From: Streptomyces sparsogenes
GTDB lineage: Bacteria > Actinomycetota > Actinomycetes > Streptomycetales > Streptomycetaceae
Direction: 5' to 3'
Assembly: GCF_001704635.1 (NCBI RefSeq)
Contig: NZ_MAXF01000222.1
Span: forward strand, 1 to 64,000
Length of the DNA: 64,000 nucleotides
Within the stretch, counting starts at the first letter, position 1. Every line of letters starts with the position of its first letter. Both the position numbers and the translations under genes were made by a program. Below are positions 1 through 9,807 of the stretch, one piece after another. Below the pieces are notes generated by a model. That model did no database searches. It had not been told where the DNA came from and saw only the letters and a list, made by a program, of their open reading frames with translations.

Positions 1-1144
1 GTGGGTGTGGGTTCGACTTGATCGAGCCGAGCCACAGCGGGCGGTCCGCCGGGCGGTCCGCCCCATAGGTGGCGATCAGCGCCTCCGCCTCGATGGGGTC
101 GCCCAGCCGGGTGCCCGTCCCGTGCGCCTCCACCATGTCCACGTCCGCGCCCGCCAGGCCGGCCCGGGCCAGCGCGTCCCGGATCACGTTCTCCTGGGCG
201 ACGTCGTTGGGCGCGGTGAGCCCGTTGCTCGCGCCGTCCTGGTTGACCGCCGAGCCCCGCAGGACGGCCAGGACCTCGTGTCCGTTGCGCCGCGCGTCGG
301 ACAGCCGCTCCAGCAGCAGGACACCGGCCCCCTCCGAGAAGCCGGTGCCGTCCGCGGCGGCGGCGAACGGCTTGCACCGGGCGTCGGGCGCCAGCGCGCG
401 CTGCCGGCAGAACTCGGTGAACATCAGCGGCGTGGACAGCACCGTGACGCCGCCCGCCAGCGCGAGGGAGCACTCGCCCTGCCGCAGGGCCTGCCCCGCC
501 AGATGGATGGCCACCATCGACGACGAACACGCGGTGTCCACGGTGACCGCCGGCCCCTCGAAGCCGAAGGTGTACGCGACCCGGCCGGAGATCACGCTGG
601 TGAGGCTGCCCGTGGTGGCGTAGCCCTCGAAACCCTCCGGAATCCGCGGCAGGCCGGAGATGTAGTCCTCGCTGGAGACCCCCACATACACGCCGGTCCG
701 GCTGGCGCGCAGCGTGTCGGGCACGATCCCGGCGCGCTCCAGCACCTCCCACGACAGCTCGAGGAGCAGCCGCTGCTGCGGGTCCGTCGCCAGTGCCTCG
801 CGCGGGCTGATCCCGAAGAACCCCGCGTCGAACCGGTCGACGTCGTAGAGGAAGCCGCCCTGGCTCACATAGCTGGTGCCGAAGTGGCCCGGATCCGGAT
901 GGAAGAGGCCGTCCAGGGCCCAGCCGCGGTCGGTGGGGAAGTCGCCGATCGCGTCGCCGCCCGACAGGACGAAGCGCCGCAGGTCCTCCGGGGAGCGCAC
1001 CCCGCCGGGGAAACGGCAGGCCATGCCCACCACCGCCACCGGCTCCTGACGCCCCTCCCCGAGCTCCTGCAGACGGGTCCTGGCGTCGTGCAACTCGGTG
1101 GTGACCCGGCGCAGGTACTCGACCAGTTTCTCTTCGCTGACCAT
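1..1144 (-). CDS. Type I polyketide synthase, N-terminal part (docking region plus KS), cut by window edge
   Basis: This is the first ~381 codons of a modular PKS that continues beyond the window. Residues 1-31 (MVSEEKLVEYLRRVTTELHD...) form the charged helical docking segment typical of PKS subunits that accept a chain from an upstream protein. A ketosynthase starts near residue 36 (PVAVVGMACRFPGG) and keeps the active-site Cys in VDTACSSSMV and the first catalytic His in EAHGTGT. The start ATG lies 14 nt after the stop of the upstream PKS gene, with a purine-rich stretch (AAGGCAGGTGACGAC) before it, so the two are co-transcribed. By its position it holds the module acting after the loading protein. 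At the extreme edge the expected KSNIGHTQ motif reads KSN then PHP, as if 5 nt were missing; this may be an artefact of the sequence end. The domain call is certain; the product is unknown. Confidence 0.93.
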   Translation of the reverse strand, partial: MVSEEKLVEYLRRVTTELHDARTRLQELGEGRQEPVAVVGMACRFPGGVRSPEDLRRFVLSGGDAIGDFPTDRGWALDGLFHPDPGHFGTSYVSQGGFLYDVDRFDAGFFGISPREALATDPQQRLLLELSWEVLERAGIVPDTLRASRTGVYVGVSSEDYISGLPRIPEGFEGYATTGSLTSVISGRVAYTFGFEGPAVTVDTACSSSMVAIHLAGQALRQGECSLALAGGVTVLSTPLMFTEFCRQRALAPDARCKPFAAAADGTGFSEGAGVLLLERLSDARRNGHEVLAVLRGSAVNQDGASNGLTAPNDVAQENVIRDALARAGLAGADVDMVEAHGTGTRLGDPIEAEALIATYGADRPADRPLWLGSIKSNPHP

Positions 1145-1158
1145 GTCGTCACCTGCCT

Positions 1159-4100
1159 TCAGCGGGTGGGGCGCGGACTCACGTCGGAGAGCACGCCGAG
1201 CTCGTTGTCGATGAAGTCGAGGATCTCGTCGGCCGTGGCGGACGCCAGCTTCCCCGCGGCGCTGGCCGTCGTGCCGTTGTCGGTGGTCTTCTTCCGGGCG
1301 TTGGTGTCATCCCGGGCGGTGGTGTTCTTCGGGGCGGCGGTCCCGCCGGCCTCCCCGGGGGCGTCGGGGGTGAGCTGCTGCTCGATGCGGCGGGCCAGCG
1401 CCTCCGGCGTCGGGTGCCGGAAGATGACGGCGGCGGGCAGCCGCAGCCCGCTGGCCGCCACCAGCCGGTCGCGCAGCTCGACCGCCGTCATCGAGTCGAA
1501 GCCCAGCTCCTTGAACGAGGCGTCGGCCCGCACGGCCCTGGGGTCGGTCTGCCCGAGCACGGCGGCGGCCTGATCCCGCACCAGCTCCAGGACGGCGCGG
1601 CGGCGTTCGGCGGGCCCGAGCCCCGCCAGCCGGCCCGCGAGATCGGCGGCGCGCCCCGGTGAGGCGGCCACCGGCCGGGCCGCCGCCCGGCCGGCCGCGC
1701 CCGCGACGAGCGCGCGCAGCGCGGCCGGCGGCTCGTGGGCCGGGTGGGCGGCCAGGGGCCGGGCGCGGAGGTCGGCCGCCACCAGCTCCGGGCCGTCGGC
1801 GCGGCACGCGGCCATGAACAGCGCCATCCCGTGGTCCGCGCCGAGCACCCCGGCCCAGCGCCCGCCGGAATCGGCACCGATGGCGGCCCACGGCCCGAAG
1901 GCCACCGCCACGCCGGGCAGCCCGGCCCGTCGCCGCATGGCCGTCACGGCCGCGCAGAAGGCGCCCGCCGCGGCCCTTTCCGGGGCCACCGGGCCGTCCC
2001 ATGCGGCGGCGGCGTCCGCCAGGGCCACCAACCGGACCCCCGGCAGCCCGGCGATGGCGCGGTGCAACGCCTCCGCCGCCCCGGCCGCCGCGGCCCACCC
2101 CGATACGGACCCGGCGCCGGCGGACAGCCCCGCGGCATGGACGACGCCGGTCAGCGGATGGGCCGGATCGACCCCCTCCACCACGCGCTCCAGCGCTGCG
2201 GCGTCGAGCGGATCGACCGTGGCCACGCGCACCCGGGCACCCCACCTCGTCTCGTCGGTCATGGCGTCGTTCGTGTCGTCGGCTGTGTGATCGTTCGTGC
2301 CGTCCGTGCCCTCGAAGCGGACCAGCAGCAGCCGCTTGACGCCCTCCTGGCGCACCAGACGCTCGGCGACCGCTTCGGCCAGCGGGCCCCCGGCGTCCGT
2401 GACGAGGACGGTGCCCTCCGGGTCGAACGCCCCGCCGCCCGCGGCGGCGGAGGACAGGGACAGGCGTGGCGCGAACAGGGTGTCCCCGCGCAGCGCGATC
2501 CTCGGCTCGTCGAGCACGGCCCCCCGCGCCACGGCGGCCGGAACCGCCTCCGTAGCGGTGTCGGCGCCGGCGTCCGCGTCCACGAGGAACAAGCGGCCGG
2601 GGTGCTCCGCCTGGACGGCCGCGGCACAGCCCCAGACCGCCGCCGCGGCCGGGTCCACCGGCTCGCCCCCGTCACCGTCGGGCGCCACCGCGCCCCGGGT
2701 CAGCACCACGAGCCGACTGTCCGCCAGCCGCGGCTCGTCACTCCAGGCGCGCAGCAGCGCCATGACGCCTCGTACGGCGGACAGGGCGGCGTCCGGCGTG
2801 GCGCCGACGCCGGGGGTCGGGGGGCGCCACACCACGACGGCCGGGGCCGGCGCCCCGGCGTCCAGCGCGGCCAGCAGCTCCGGGAGGTCCGCGTACCGCT
2901 CCCCGTACTCCTCCTGGCACCCGTCGGCGTCCGGCTCCGCCCGCGCCTCGCCCAGCACGGCCACGCGTCCTGCGTCGTCCTTCCCGCCGGGCGGCTCGCC
3001 GGGCCCCACCGGCGTCCAGCCGAGGGTGAAGAGACCGCCCGCGGCGGCCCCGCCGGCCTCCCGCACCTGCCGTACGCTGCGCGGGCGCAGCACCACCGTC
3101 TCGACGCTCAGCACGGGAGCCCCCGCCGGGTCGGACACGGCGATCCGCAGCTCCCGTTCGTCCGCGGCGCCCCCGTCGTCCTCCGCCGGCGGCGTCAGCC
3201 GGACCCGCGCGGCGCGCGCCCCGGTCGCCCACAGGCGGACCCCGCTCCACGCGAACGGCAGCCACAGCCGGGCATCGCCCCCGTCGCCCTCGCCACCCTC
3301 GCCACTCTCGTCATCGGGGGCGGTCAGCAGCGCGGGCTGCAACGCCGCGTCCAGCAGCACCGGGTGGATGCCGAACCCCGCCGCGCCGCCCGTACCGAGG
3401 CCGTCGTCGCCCTCGCCGGTCGCCTCGGGCAGCACCACATCGGCGACCAGGTCGGCGCCGTCCCGCCACAGCGCCCGCACTCCCCGCAGCGCGGGCCCGT
3501 AGCCGTAACCGCGCCGCTCGGCCCGCTCGTACAGCCCGCCGGGCTCCAGGGCCTCGGCGCCCGCCGGCGGCCACGGGACGACCGACGCCACCGCCTCCGC
3601 GGGAGCGGGCCGGCTCCACGGGACCAGCGACCCCACCGCGTGACACGTCCATCCGCCACCGGCGCCGGCGTCCTCCGGCCGGGACGAGATCCGTATCTCA
3701 CGGCGGCCCGAGTCGTCCGGAGCCATGACCGAGACCTGAGCGAGCACACCTCCGTTCAGCCCGTTCAGCCCGTTCAGCTCCAGCGGCGCGCGCAGCAGCA
3801 GCTCATCCAGCACCGTCCCGCCCGCCTCGTCGGCGGCCAGCAGCGCCCACTCCACCAGGACCGCGCCGGGCACGAGGGGGACGCCCGCCACGGTGTGGGC
3901 GCCCAGCCAGTCGGCGTCGCCGGGCAGCCGACCGCTCAGCACCAGCCCGCCGTCCGCCAGTTCGACCGCCGAGGACAGCAGCGGGTGGCCGGTGGGCCGG
4001 GTGCCGGCTGTGGAGCTCCGCCCGGCGCGGCGCCCCTGGTCCGCCGTCAGCCAGTACCGCCGTCGCTGGAAGGGGTAGGTGGGCAGCTCGACCGTACGCG

Positions 4101-7100
4101 GCCGGGCGCCCTCGCCGCCGGTGAACCAGCGGCTCCAGTCCACCGCGAGCCCCGCCGCGAAGCCGTCCCCCAGCGCACGCGCCAACTGCTCCCGGCCGCC
4201 CTGGTCCCGGCGCAGCGTCGGCACGGTGGCCGCCGCCACGTCGGCCTCCTCGAAGCACTCCCGCAGGGCGGGGATCAGCACCGGATGGGGGCTGACCTCG
4301 ATGAACACGCGGTATCCAGCGGCCAGCAGGGTGTCGATCGCCGGCGCGAACCGGACCGGCTGCCGCAGATTGGTGAACCAGTAGTCGGCGTCCAGCTCTT
4401 CCGTCGGCCGCGGGGCGCCGGTGACGGACGAGTAGAACTCCGCGCCCGAGGCCCGGGGGCCGAGGTCCGCCAGGTCGGCGCGGATGGTGTCGGCGAGCCG
4501 GTCGACCTGCGGACCGTGCGAGGCGTAGTCCACCTCGATGGTCCGGGCCCGGTGGCCGGCCGCCTCGCACGCGGCCACCACCGCCGCGACCCGCTCGGTC
4601 GGCCCCGACACCACGGTGGAGAACGGCCCGTTGAACACCGCCACCGTCACCCGCTCGGCCTCCGCGCCCAGGTCCGCGAGGAGACGCTCGGTCTCCTCGC
4701 CGCTCAGCGCGAGCGAGGCCATGGTGCCCTGCCCGGCGAGGGCCCGCAGGGCCCGGCTGCGCAGCGCCACCACCCGGGCGCCGTCCCTCAGCGACAGTCC
4801 GCCCGCCACGCAGGCCGCGGCGATCTCGCCCTGCGAGTGTCCGACGACCGCGGCGGGCCGCACGCCGAAGCTCTCCCAGACGGCGGCGAGCGACACCATC
4901 ACCGCCCACAGGCACGGCTGGAGGACATCGACCCGGGACGGCTCCGGCGCGCCCGGCGCGCCGCGCAGCACCGCGGTCAGGGACCAGTCGACGAACTCGC
5001 CCAGCGCCGCCTCGCACGCGGCGACGCGAGCCGCGAAGGCGGGGGAGGAGTCCAGCAGTTCCACGCCCATGCCGCGCCACTGCGAACCCTGTCCGGGGAA
5101 CACCATGACCGGGCCGGGAGCCGCCCCCGCCACGACGGCGGTGTCCGACGGGTCCTCCGCCACCGCGCGCAGTCCGGACAGCAGCTCCTCCCGGTCGGTA
5201 CCGCTGACCACGGCCCGGTGCCGGTCCGCCGACCGCGTCGTGGCCAGCGACCATCCCACGTCCGCCGGGGAGGGCGGGGCGCCGGTGGTGACCCACTCGG
5301 CCAGGCGCCCGGCCTGCGCGCGCAGCGCCTCGGCGGTACGGGCCGACAGCACCCAGGGCACCACGCCGCCGCCGGGCGCGACCGGCTCGAGGGGTTCCGG
5401 TCGAGGTGCGGCCTGTTCGAGGATGAGATGGGCGTTGGTGCCGGAGATGCCGAAGGAGGAGACGGCGGCGCGGCGGGGCCGGCCGGCCTCGGGCCAGTCG
5501 GTGGGCCGGGTGAGGAGCCGGACACGTCCGCCGGACCAGTCCACATGGGGGGTGGGCCGGTCGATGTGGAGGCTGGCGGGGAGGCGGCCGTGGCGCAGGG
5601 CCATCACCATCTTGATGAGGCCCGCGACACCCGCGGCGGCCTGGGTGTGGCCGATGTTGGACTTCACCGATCCCAGCCACAGCGGCCGGTCGTCGGGGCG
5701 GCCCTGGCCGTAGGTGGCCAGGAGGGCTTGGGCTTCGATGGGGTCGCCCAGGGTGGTGCCGGTGCCATGGGCCTCGACCGCGTCCACGTCCGCCGGGCCG
5801 AGGCGGGCGTTGGCCAGCGCCTGGCGGATGACGCGCTGCTGGGACGGGCCGTTGGGGGCGGCCAGGCCGTTGCTCGCGCCGTCCTGGTTGACCGCCGACC
5901 CGCGGATCACGGCGAGCACCCGGTGGCCGTTGCGCCTGGCGTCCGAGAGACGTTCGAGCAGGACGAGTCCGGCGCCCTCGCTCCACCCGGTGCCGTCCGC
6001 GGCGGCGGCGAAGGGTTTGCACCGGCCGTCGGGGGCCAGGCCGCGCTGCCGGGAGAACGAGGTGAACATGCCCGGCGTGGCCATCACCGTCACCCCGCCC
6101 GCGAGGGCGAGGTCGCACTCGCCCCGCCGCAGCGCCTGTGCGGCCAGGTGCGTCGCCACCAGGGAGGACGAGCACGCCGTGTCCACCGTGAGCGCCGGTC
6201 CCTCGAGACCGAGGGCGTAGGCCACCCGGCCGGACACCACGCTCGGTGTGGAGCCGGTCAGCAGGTGGCCGTCGATCCCGGCGGTGGCCTCGTGCAGTCT
6301 CGGTCCGTAGTCCGCCGCGGTCGCACCCACGAAGACGCCGGTCGCGCTGCCGGCCAGCGAGGCCGGGGGGGTGCCGGCCCGCTCCAGCAGCTCCCAGGAG
6401 AGTTCGAGCAGGATGCGCTGCTGGGGGTCCATGGCCAGCGCCTCGCGCGGGCTGATCCCGAAGAACTCCGCGTCGAAGTCCCCCGCGTCGTACAGAAAGC
6501 CGCCCCGGCCCGTCGCGCTGCCGCCGCTCCCGTCCGGTTCCCGGCCGAACAGCTCGGCCGGATCCCAGCCCCGGTCGCCGGGGAACTCGCCCACGGCGTC
6601 CACGCCCTCGTCCACCAGGCGCCACAGCGCCTCGCCCGAGTCGGCACCGCCCGGGTAGCGGCAGCCGACGGCCACCACGGCGACGGGGTCGTCGGCGGTG
6701 GCCGCTCCGCCCGTCGCCACCGGGGCGGCGGCCGGCCTGCCCTCGCCCGCCGCGCGCAGCCACGCGGCCACCGCGTTCGGCGTCGGATGGTCGAAGGTGA
6801 GGGTGGCGGGCAGGGCGACCTCGGTCGCGGCGCTGAGGCGTTCGCTCAGCTCCGTGGCGGCCAGCGAGTCGAAGCCGAGTTGTTTGAAGGTCAGAGCGGG
6901 GTCGATGCCGTCGGGGCTGTCGTGCCCGAGGACGAGGGCCGTGTGGGTGCGCACGAGCGCCAGAAGCCCGCCCGGGGTGGTCACGCCGTCGGCGGGCGGC
7001 GGCGCGTCACCCGTGGCGTCGGCCGGCCGGGCGGCGTCGGCCGGTGGCGCGGCGGGGGCCGTCCGGGGCGCGTCCGCCCGCCGGTCGTCCGGGGGGCCGG

Positions 7101-9807
7101 GCCAGTGGCGCTCGCGCTGGAAGGCGTAGGTCGGCAGGGGCACCCGCCGGGTCTCGTGCCCGGCGAAGGCGGCCGCCCAGTCGACGCGGACGCCGCGCAC
7201 ATGCGCCTGGGCCATCGCCGACACGAAGCCGAGCGCCTCCGGACGGTCGCGGCGCTGCACCGCGACCGCCACCGGGCGGGGCGCGTCGCCGGCCCACGCC
7301 GCCGCGCTCTCGCGCGCCATGCCCGTCAACGAGGCGTCGGGACCCAGCTCGAGGAACGTGCCGACTCCCGCGTCGCACAGGTGCCGCACACCGGAGTCGA
7401 ACCGCACGGCCTGCCGCGCGTGGTCGGCCCAGTAGTCCGGTGAGCGCAGCTGGGCCTCGGTGGCCGGGCCGCCGGTCACATTCGATACGACGGGGATGGC
7501 GGGCGCGGCGAACGTCAGCCCGGCCGCGATCTCGCGGAGCTCGTCGAGCACGCCGTCCAGGTGCGGGGAGTGGAACGCGTGGCTGACCTTCAGCACGGTG
7601 GCCTTGCGGCCCCGCGCCCGCCAGGCGGCGGTCGCCTCGGCCACGGCGTCGCGGTCACCGGAGACCACCACGGAGGCGGGGGCGTTGACGGCCGCCAGGC
7701 TCATCCGGCCGCCGTACGCCGCCAGCGCGTGTCCGGCCTCCTCGGCGGTCGCCTGCCAGGCGGCCATCGCACCGGGAGCGGTGATCGACTGCATGAGACG
7801 GCCGCGCGCCGCCACCAGCGCGCAGGCATCGGGCAGCGACAGCACCCCGGCCGCGTGCGCGGCCGTGATCTCGCCGACCGAGTGGCCCATCAGGTGGTCG
7901 GGCACGAGGCCCCACGACGTCACCAGGCGGTAGAGGGCCACCTCGATCGCGAACAGCGCGGGCTGGGTGTACACCGTCCGGTCCAGCAGCGGCTCGTCGC
8001 CCGGCGAAGCCCGCGCGAACATCACGTCCAGCAGCGGGGTGTCGAGCCAGGGGTCCAGGTGGGCGCAGACCTCCCGCAGCGCGGCGGCGAAGACCGGGTA
8101 CGCCGCGTACAGCTCGCGGCCCATGCCGGGGCGCTGACTGCCCTGGCCGCTGAAGAGGAACGCGACCCGTCCCTCGCCCGCGCGGCCCCGGACCACTCCC
8201 GCCGTCTCCGTCCCCGAGGCCAGGGCTTCCAGACGGCCGAGGAGTCCGCCGCCGTCCGGGTCCGTGTCCGTGCCCGGCGCCGTGCCCAGGACGACGGCCC
8301 GGTGGGGGAGGGCCGCCCGGGTCGTGGCGAGGGCGTGGCCGACGTCCACCGGGTGGAGTCCGGGACGGGTCCGCAGGTGTTGGCGCAGGGCGGCGGCCTG
8401 GGCGGCCAGCGCCCGAGGGCTCGCCGCCGAGACGACCCAGGGCGTGACCGGCGGGGCGGTGCGCGGCGAGGCGCCCTTGGCCGGTGCCGTACGGGCCGGC
8501 GGCGCGGCCGGGGCGGGCGGCTCGGCCAGCACGACATGGCAGTTGGTGCCGCCCATGCCGAAGGAGCTGACCCCGGCCGTGAGCCGCCGCCGCTCGTCGG
8601 GCCAAGGCCCGGACTCGGTCTGGACACGCAGGCCCAACTCGGCCAGCGGGATGTCCGGGTTGGCGGTGGCGAAGTTCAGGCTGGGCGGGAGGTGCCGGTG
8701 GTGGATGCTCAGGGCGGTCTTCAGCAGCCCCGCGATGCCGGCGGCGGCCTCCAGATGGCCCAGGTTGGTCTTGACCGAGCCGACCCGCAGCGGGGCGTTC
8801 GCCGGGCGGTGGCCCCGGAGCGCGGCGCCGAGGCCGGCCGCCTCGACCGGGTCGCCGACCGGTGTGCCGGTGCCGTGGAGTTCGACGTACTGGAGGTCGG
8901 CCGGCGTCACCGCGGCCCGCTGCCACGCCTGCCGCACCACCTCCGTCTGGGCCTCGGCGCTCGGCCGCGTCAGGCCGTCGGTGGCGCCGTCGTTGTTGAC
9001 GGCGCTGCCTTCGATCACGCAGTACACCGGGTCGCCGTCCCGCAGGGCCGCGGCCAGCGGTTTCAACAGCACCATGCCGCCGCCCTCGCCACGCACGAAG
9101 CCGTTGGCGCGCGCGTCGAAGGTGTAGCACCGGCCGTCCGGTGACAGCCCCTGGAACTGGGCCTCGGCCACCCGCATGCTCTCCTCGGCCAGGATCAGGT
9201 TCACCCCGCCCGCGAGCGCCAGATCGGCCTCCCCCCTGCGCAGGCTCTCGCCCGCCAGGTGCACGGCGACCAGCCCGGAGGACTGCGCCGCGTCCACGGT
9301 GAGGCTCGGGCCGCGCAGGCCCAGGCGGTGGGATATCCGGTTGGCGATGATGCCGCGGTGCAGCCCCGTCATCGTGTGACGGCTGATCTCGTGCGGCCGG
9401 TGCCGGTGGAGCACGGTGGCGTAGTCGTCCCAGATCGCGCCGGTGAACACCGCGGTCCGGCTGTCCGCCGGCGTGCCGGGGACGAGCCCCGCGTCCTCCA
9501 TGGCCTCCCAGGCCAGTTCGAGCATCAGCCGCTGCTGCGGATCCATCGCCGTCGCCTCGCGCGGCGAGATGCCGAAGAACGCCGCGTCGAAGGTGTCCAC
9601 GTGATCCAGGAGTCCGGCGAAGTACGGCGGGGACCCGGGACGCTGGGGCAGGCGGTCGGCCGGGACGGGCGCGACGGCGCTGCCGCCCTCGCGCAGCAGC
9701 CGCCAGAACGCCTCCGGATTCGGCGCGTTCGGCAGTCGGCAGGCCAGGCCCACGATCGCGACGGGGGACATCTCCTGCGGTGAGCGGGTCGGGCTGCTCC
9801 CGGTCAT
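1159..9807 (-). CDS. Type I polyketide synthase: KSQ loading module plus extension module 1
   Basis: A 2882-residue protein with domains KSQ-AT-ACP / KS-AT-DH-KR-ACP and a C-terminal docking tail. KS1 (about 15-430) has Gln175 in place of the active-site Cys (VDAAQSSGLV), the mark of a decarboxylating loading KS. AT1 (about 545-850) has GHSVGE and HAFH (743-746), the malonyl-CoA signature. ACP1 carries Ser981 in GFDSLAA. KS2 (about 1040-1465) is intact (Cys1212, His1347, His1387). AT2 (about 1565-1870) has GHSQGE and YASH (1761-1764), the methylmalonyl-CoA signature. DH has HTVAGVPLVP at 1971-1980 and Asp2153 in LLDAALQ. The KR region (about 2255-2690) lacks the TGGTGxLG nucleotide loop (it reads TDAGGPLAE) and the Ser/Tyr catalytic segment, so it is probably inactive. 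ACP2 carries Ser2772; docking tail 2855-2875 (ATADEILDFIDNELG). By domain logic the protein makes an acetyl-primed, methyl-branched diketide that stays beta-keto. The final product is not recognised. Confidence 0.96.
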   Translation of the reverse strand: MTGSSPTRSPQEMSPVAIVGLACRLPNAPNPEAFWRLLREGGSAVAPVPADRLPQRPGSPPYFAGLLDHVDTFDAAFFGISPREATAMDPQQRLMLELAWEAMEDAGLVPGTPADSRTAVFTGAIWDDYATVLHRHRPHEISRHTMTGLHRGIIANRISHRLGLRGPSLTVDAAQSSGLVAVHLAGESLRRGEADLALAGGVNLILAEESMRVAEAQFQGLSPDGRCYTFDARANGFVRGEGGGMVLLKPLAAALRDGDPVYCVIEGSAVNNDGATDGLTRPSAEAQTEVVRQAWQRAAVTPADLQYVELHGTGTPVGDPVEAAGLGAALRGHRPANAPLRVGSVKTNLGHLEAAAGIAGLLKTALSIHHRHLPPSLNFATANPDIPLAELGLRVQTESGPWPDERRRLTAGVSSFGMGGTNCHVVLAEPPAPAAPPARTAPAKGASPRTAPPVTPWVVSAASPRALAAQAAALRQHLRTRPGLHPVDVGHALATTRAALPHRAVVLGTAPGTDTDPDGGGLLGRLEALASGTETAGVVRGRAGEGRVAFLFSGQGSQRPGMGRELYAAYPVFAAALREVCAHLDPWLDTPLLDVMFARASPGDEPLLDRTVYTQPALFAIEVALYRLVTSWGLVPDHLMGHSVGEITAAHAAGVLSLPDACALVAARGRLMQSITAPGAMAAWQATAEEAGHALAAYGGRMSLAAVNAPASVVVSGDRDAVAEATAAWRARGRKATVLKVSHAFHSPHLDGVLDELREIAAGLTFAAPAIPVVSNVTGGPATEAQLRSPDYWADHARQAVRFDSGVRHLCDAGVGTFLELGPDASLTGMARESAAAWAGDAPRPVAVAVQRRDRPEALGFVSAMAQAHVRGVRVDWAAAFAGHETRRVPLPTYAFQRERHWPGPPDDRRADAPRTAPAAPPADAARPADATGDAPPPADGVTTPGGLLALVRTHTALVLGHDSPDGIDPALTFKQLGFDSLAATELSERLSAATEVALPATLTFDHPTPNAVAAWLRAAGEGRPAAAPVATGGAATADDPVAVVAVGCRYPGGADSGEALWRLVDEGVDAVGEFPGDRGWDPAELFGREPDGSGGSATGRGGFLYDAGDFDAEFFGISPREALAMDPQQRILLELSWELLERAGTPPASLAGSATGVFVGATAADYGPRLHEATAGIDGHLLTGSTPSVVSGRVAYALGLEGPALTVDTACSSSLVATHLAAQALRRGECDLALAGGVTVMATPGMFTSFSRQRGLAPDGRCKPFAAAADGTGWSEGAGLVLLERLSDARRNGHRVLAVIRGSAVNQDGASNGLAAPNGPSQQRVIRQALANARLGPADVDAVEAHGTGTTLGDPIEAQALLATYGQGRPDDRPLWLGSVKSNIGHTQAAAGVAGLIKMVMALRHGRLPASLHIDRPTPHVDWSGGRVRLLTRPTDWPEAGRPRRAAVSSFGISGTNAHLILEQAAPRPEPLEPVAPGGGVVPWVLSARTAEALRAQAGRLAEWVTTGAPPSPADVGWSLATTRSADRHRAVVSGTDREELLSGLRAVAEDPSDTAVVAGAAPGPVMVFPGQGSQWRGMGVELLDSSPAFAARVAACEAALGEFVDWSLTAVLRGAPGAPEPSRVDVLQPCLWAVMVSLAAVWESFGVRPAAVVGHSQGEIAAACVAGGLSLRDGARVVALRSRALRALAGQGTMASLALSGEETERLLADLGAEAERVTVAVFNGPFSTVVSGPTERVAAVVAACEAAGHRARTIEVDYASHGPQVDRLADTIRADLADLGPRASGAEFYSSVTGAPRPTEELDADYWFTNLRQPVRFAPAIDTLLAAGYRVFIEVSPHPVLIPALRECFEEADVAAATVPTLRRDQGGREQLARALGDGFAAGLAVDWSRWFTGGEGARPRTVELPTYPFQRRRYWLTADQGRRAGRSSTAGTRPTGHPLLSSAVELADGGLVLSGRLPGDADWLGAHTVAGVPLVPGAVLVEWALLAADEAGGTVLDELLLRAPLELNGLNGLNGGVLAQVSVMAPDDSGRREIRISSRPEDAGAGGGWTCHAVGSLVPWSRPAPAEAVASVVPWPPAGAEALEPGGLYERAERRGYGYGPALRGVRALWRDGADLVADVVLPEATGEGDDGLGTGGAAGFGIHPVLLDAALQPALLTAPDDESGEGGEGDGGDARLWLPFAWSGVRLWATGARAARVRLTPPAEDDGGAADERELRIAVSDPAGAPVLSVETVVLRPRSVRQVREAGGAAAGGLFTLGWTPVGPGEPPGGKDDAGRVAVLGEARAEPDADGCQEEYGERYADLPELLAALDAGAPAPAVVVWRPPTPGVGATPDAALSAVRGVMALLRAWSDEPRLADSRLVVLTRGAVAPDGDGGEPVDPAAAAVWGCAAAVQAEHPGRLFLVDADAGADTATEAVPAAVARGAVLDEPRIALRGDTLFAPRLSLSSAAAGGGAFDPEGTVLVTDAGGPLAEAVAERLVRQEGVKRLLLVRFEGTDGTNDHTADDTNDAMTDETRWGARVRVATVDPLDAAALERVVEGVDPAHPLTGVVHAAGLSAGAGSVSGWAAAAGAAEALHRAIAGLPGVRLVALADAAAAWDGPVAPERAAAGAFCAAVTAMRRRAGLPGVAVAFGPWAAIGADSGGRWAGVLGADHGMALFMAACRADGPELVAADLRARPLAAHPAHEPPAALRALVAGAAGRAAARPVAASPGRAADLAGRLAGLGPAERRRAVLELVRDQAAAVLGQTDPRAVRADASFKELGFDSMTAVELRDRLVAASGLRLPAAVIFRHPTPEALARRIEQQLTPDAPGEAGGTAAPKNTTARDDTNARKKTTDNGTTASAAGKLASATADEILDFIDNELGVLSDVSPRPTR

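Noticed and set aside
1735..7443. Very long open frame on the plus strand (about 1900 codons) opposite the PKS gene
   Set aside because: It is antisense to conserved PKS domains, has the Arg/Gly/His-rich composition of GC-driven shadow frames, and no recognisable domain or ribosome site.
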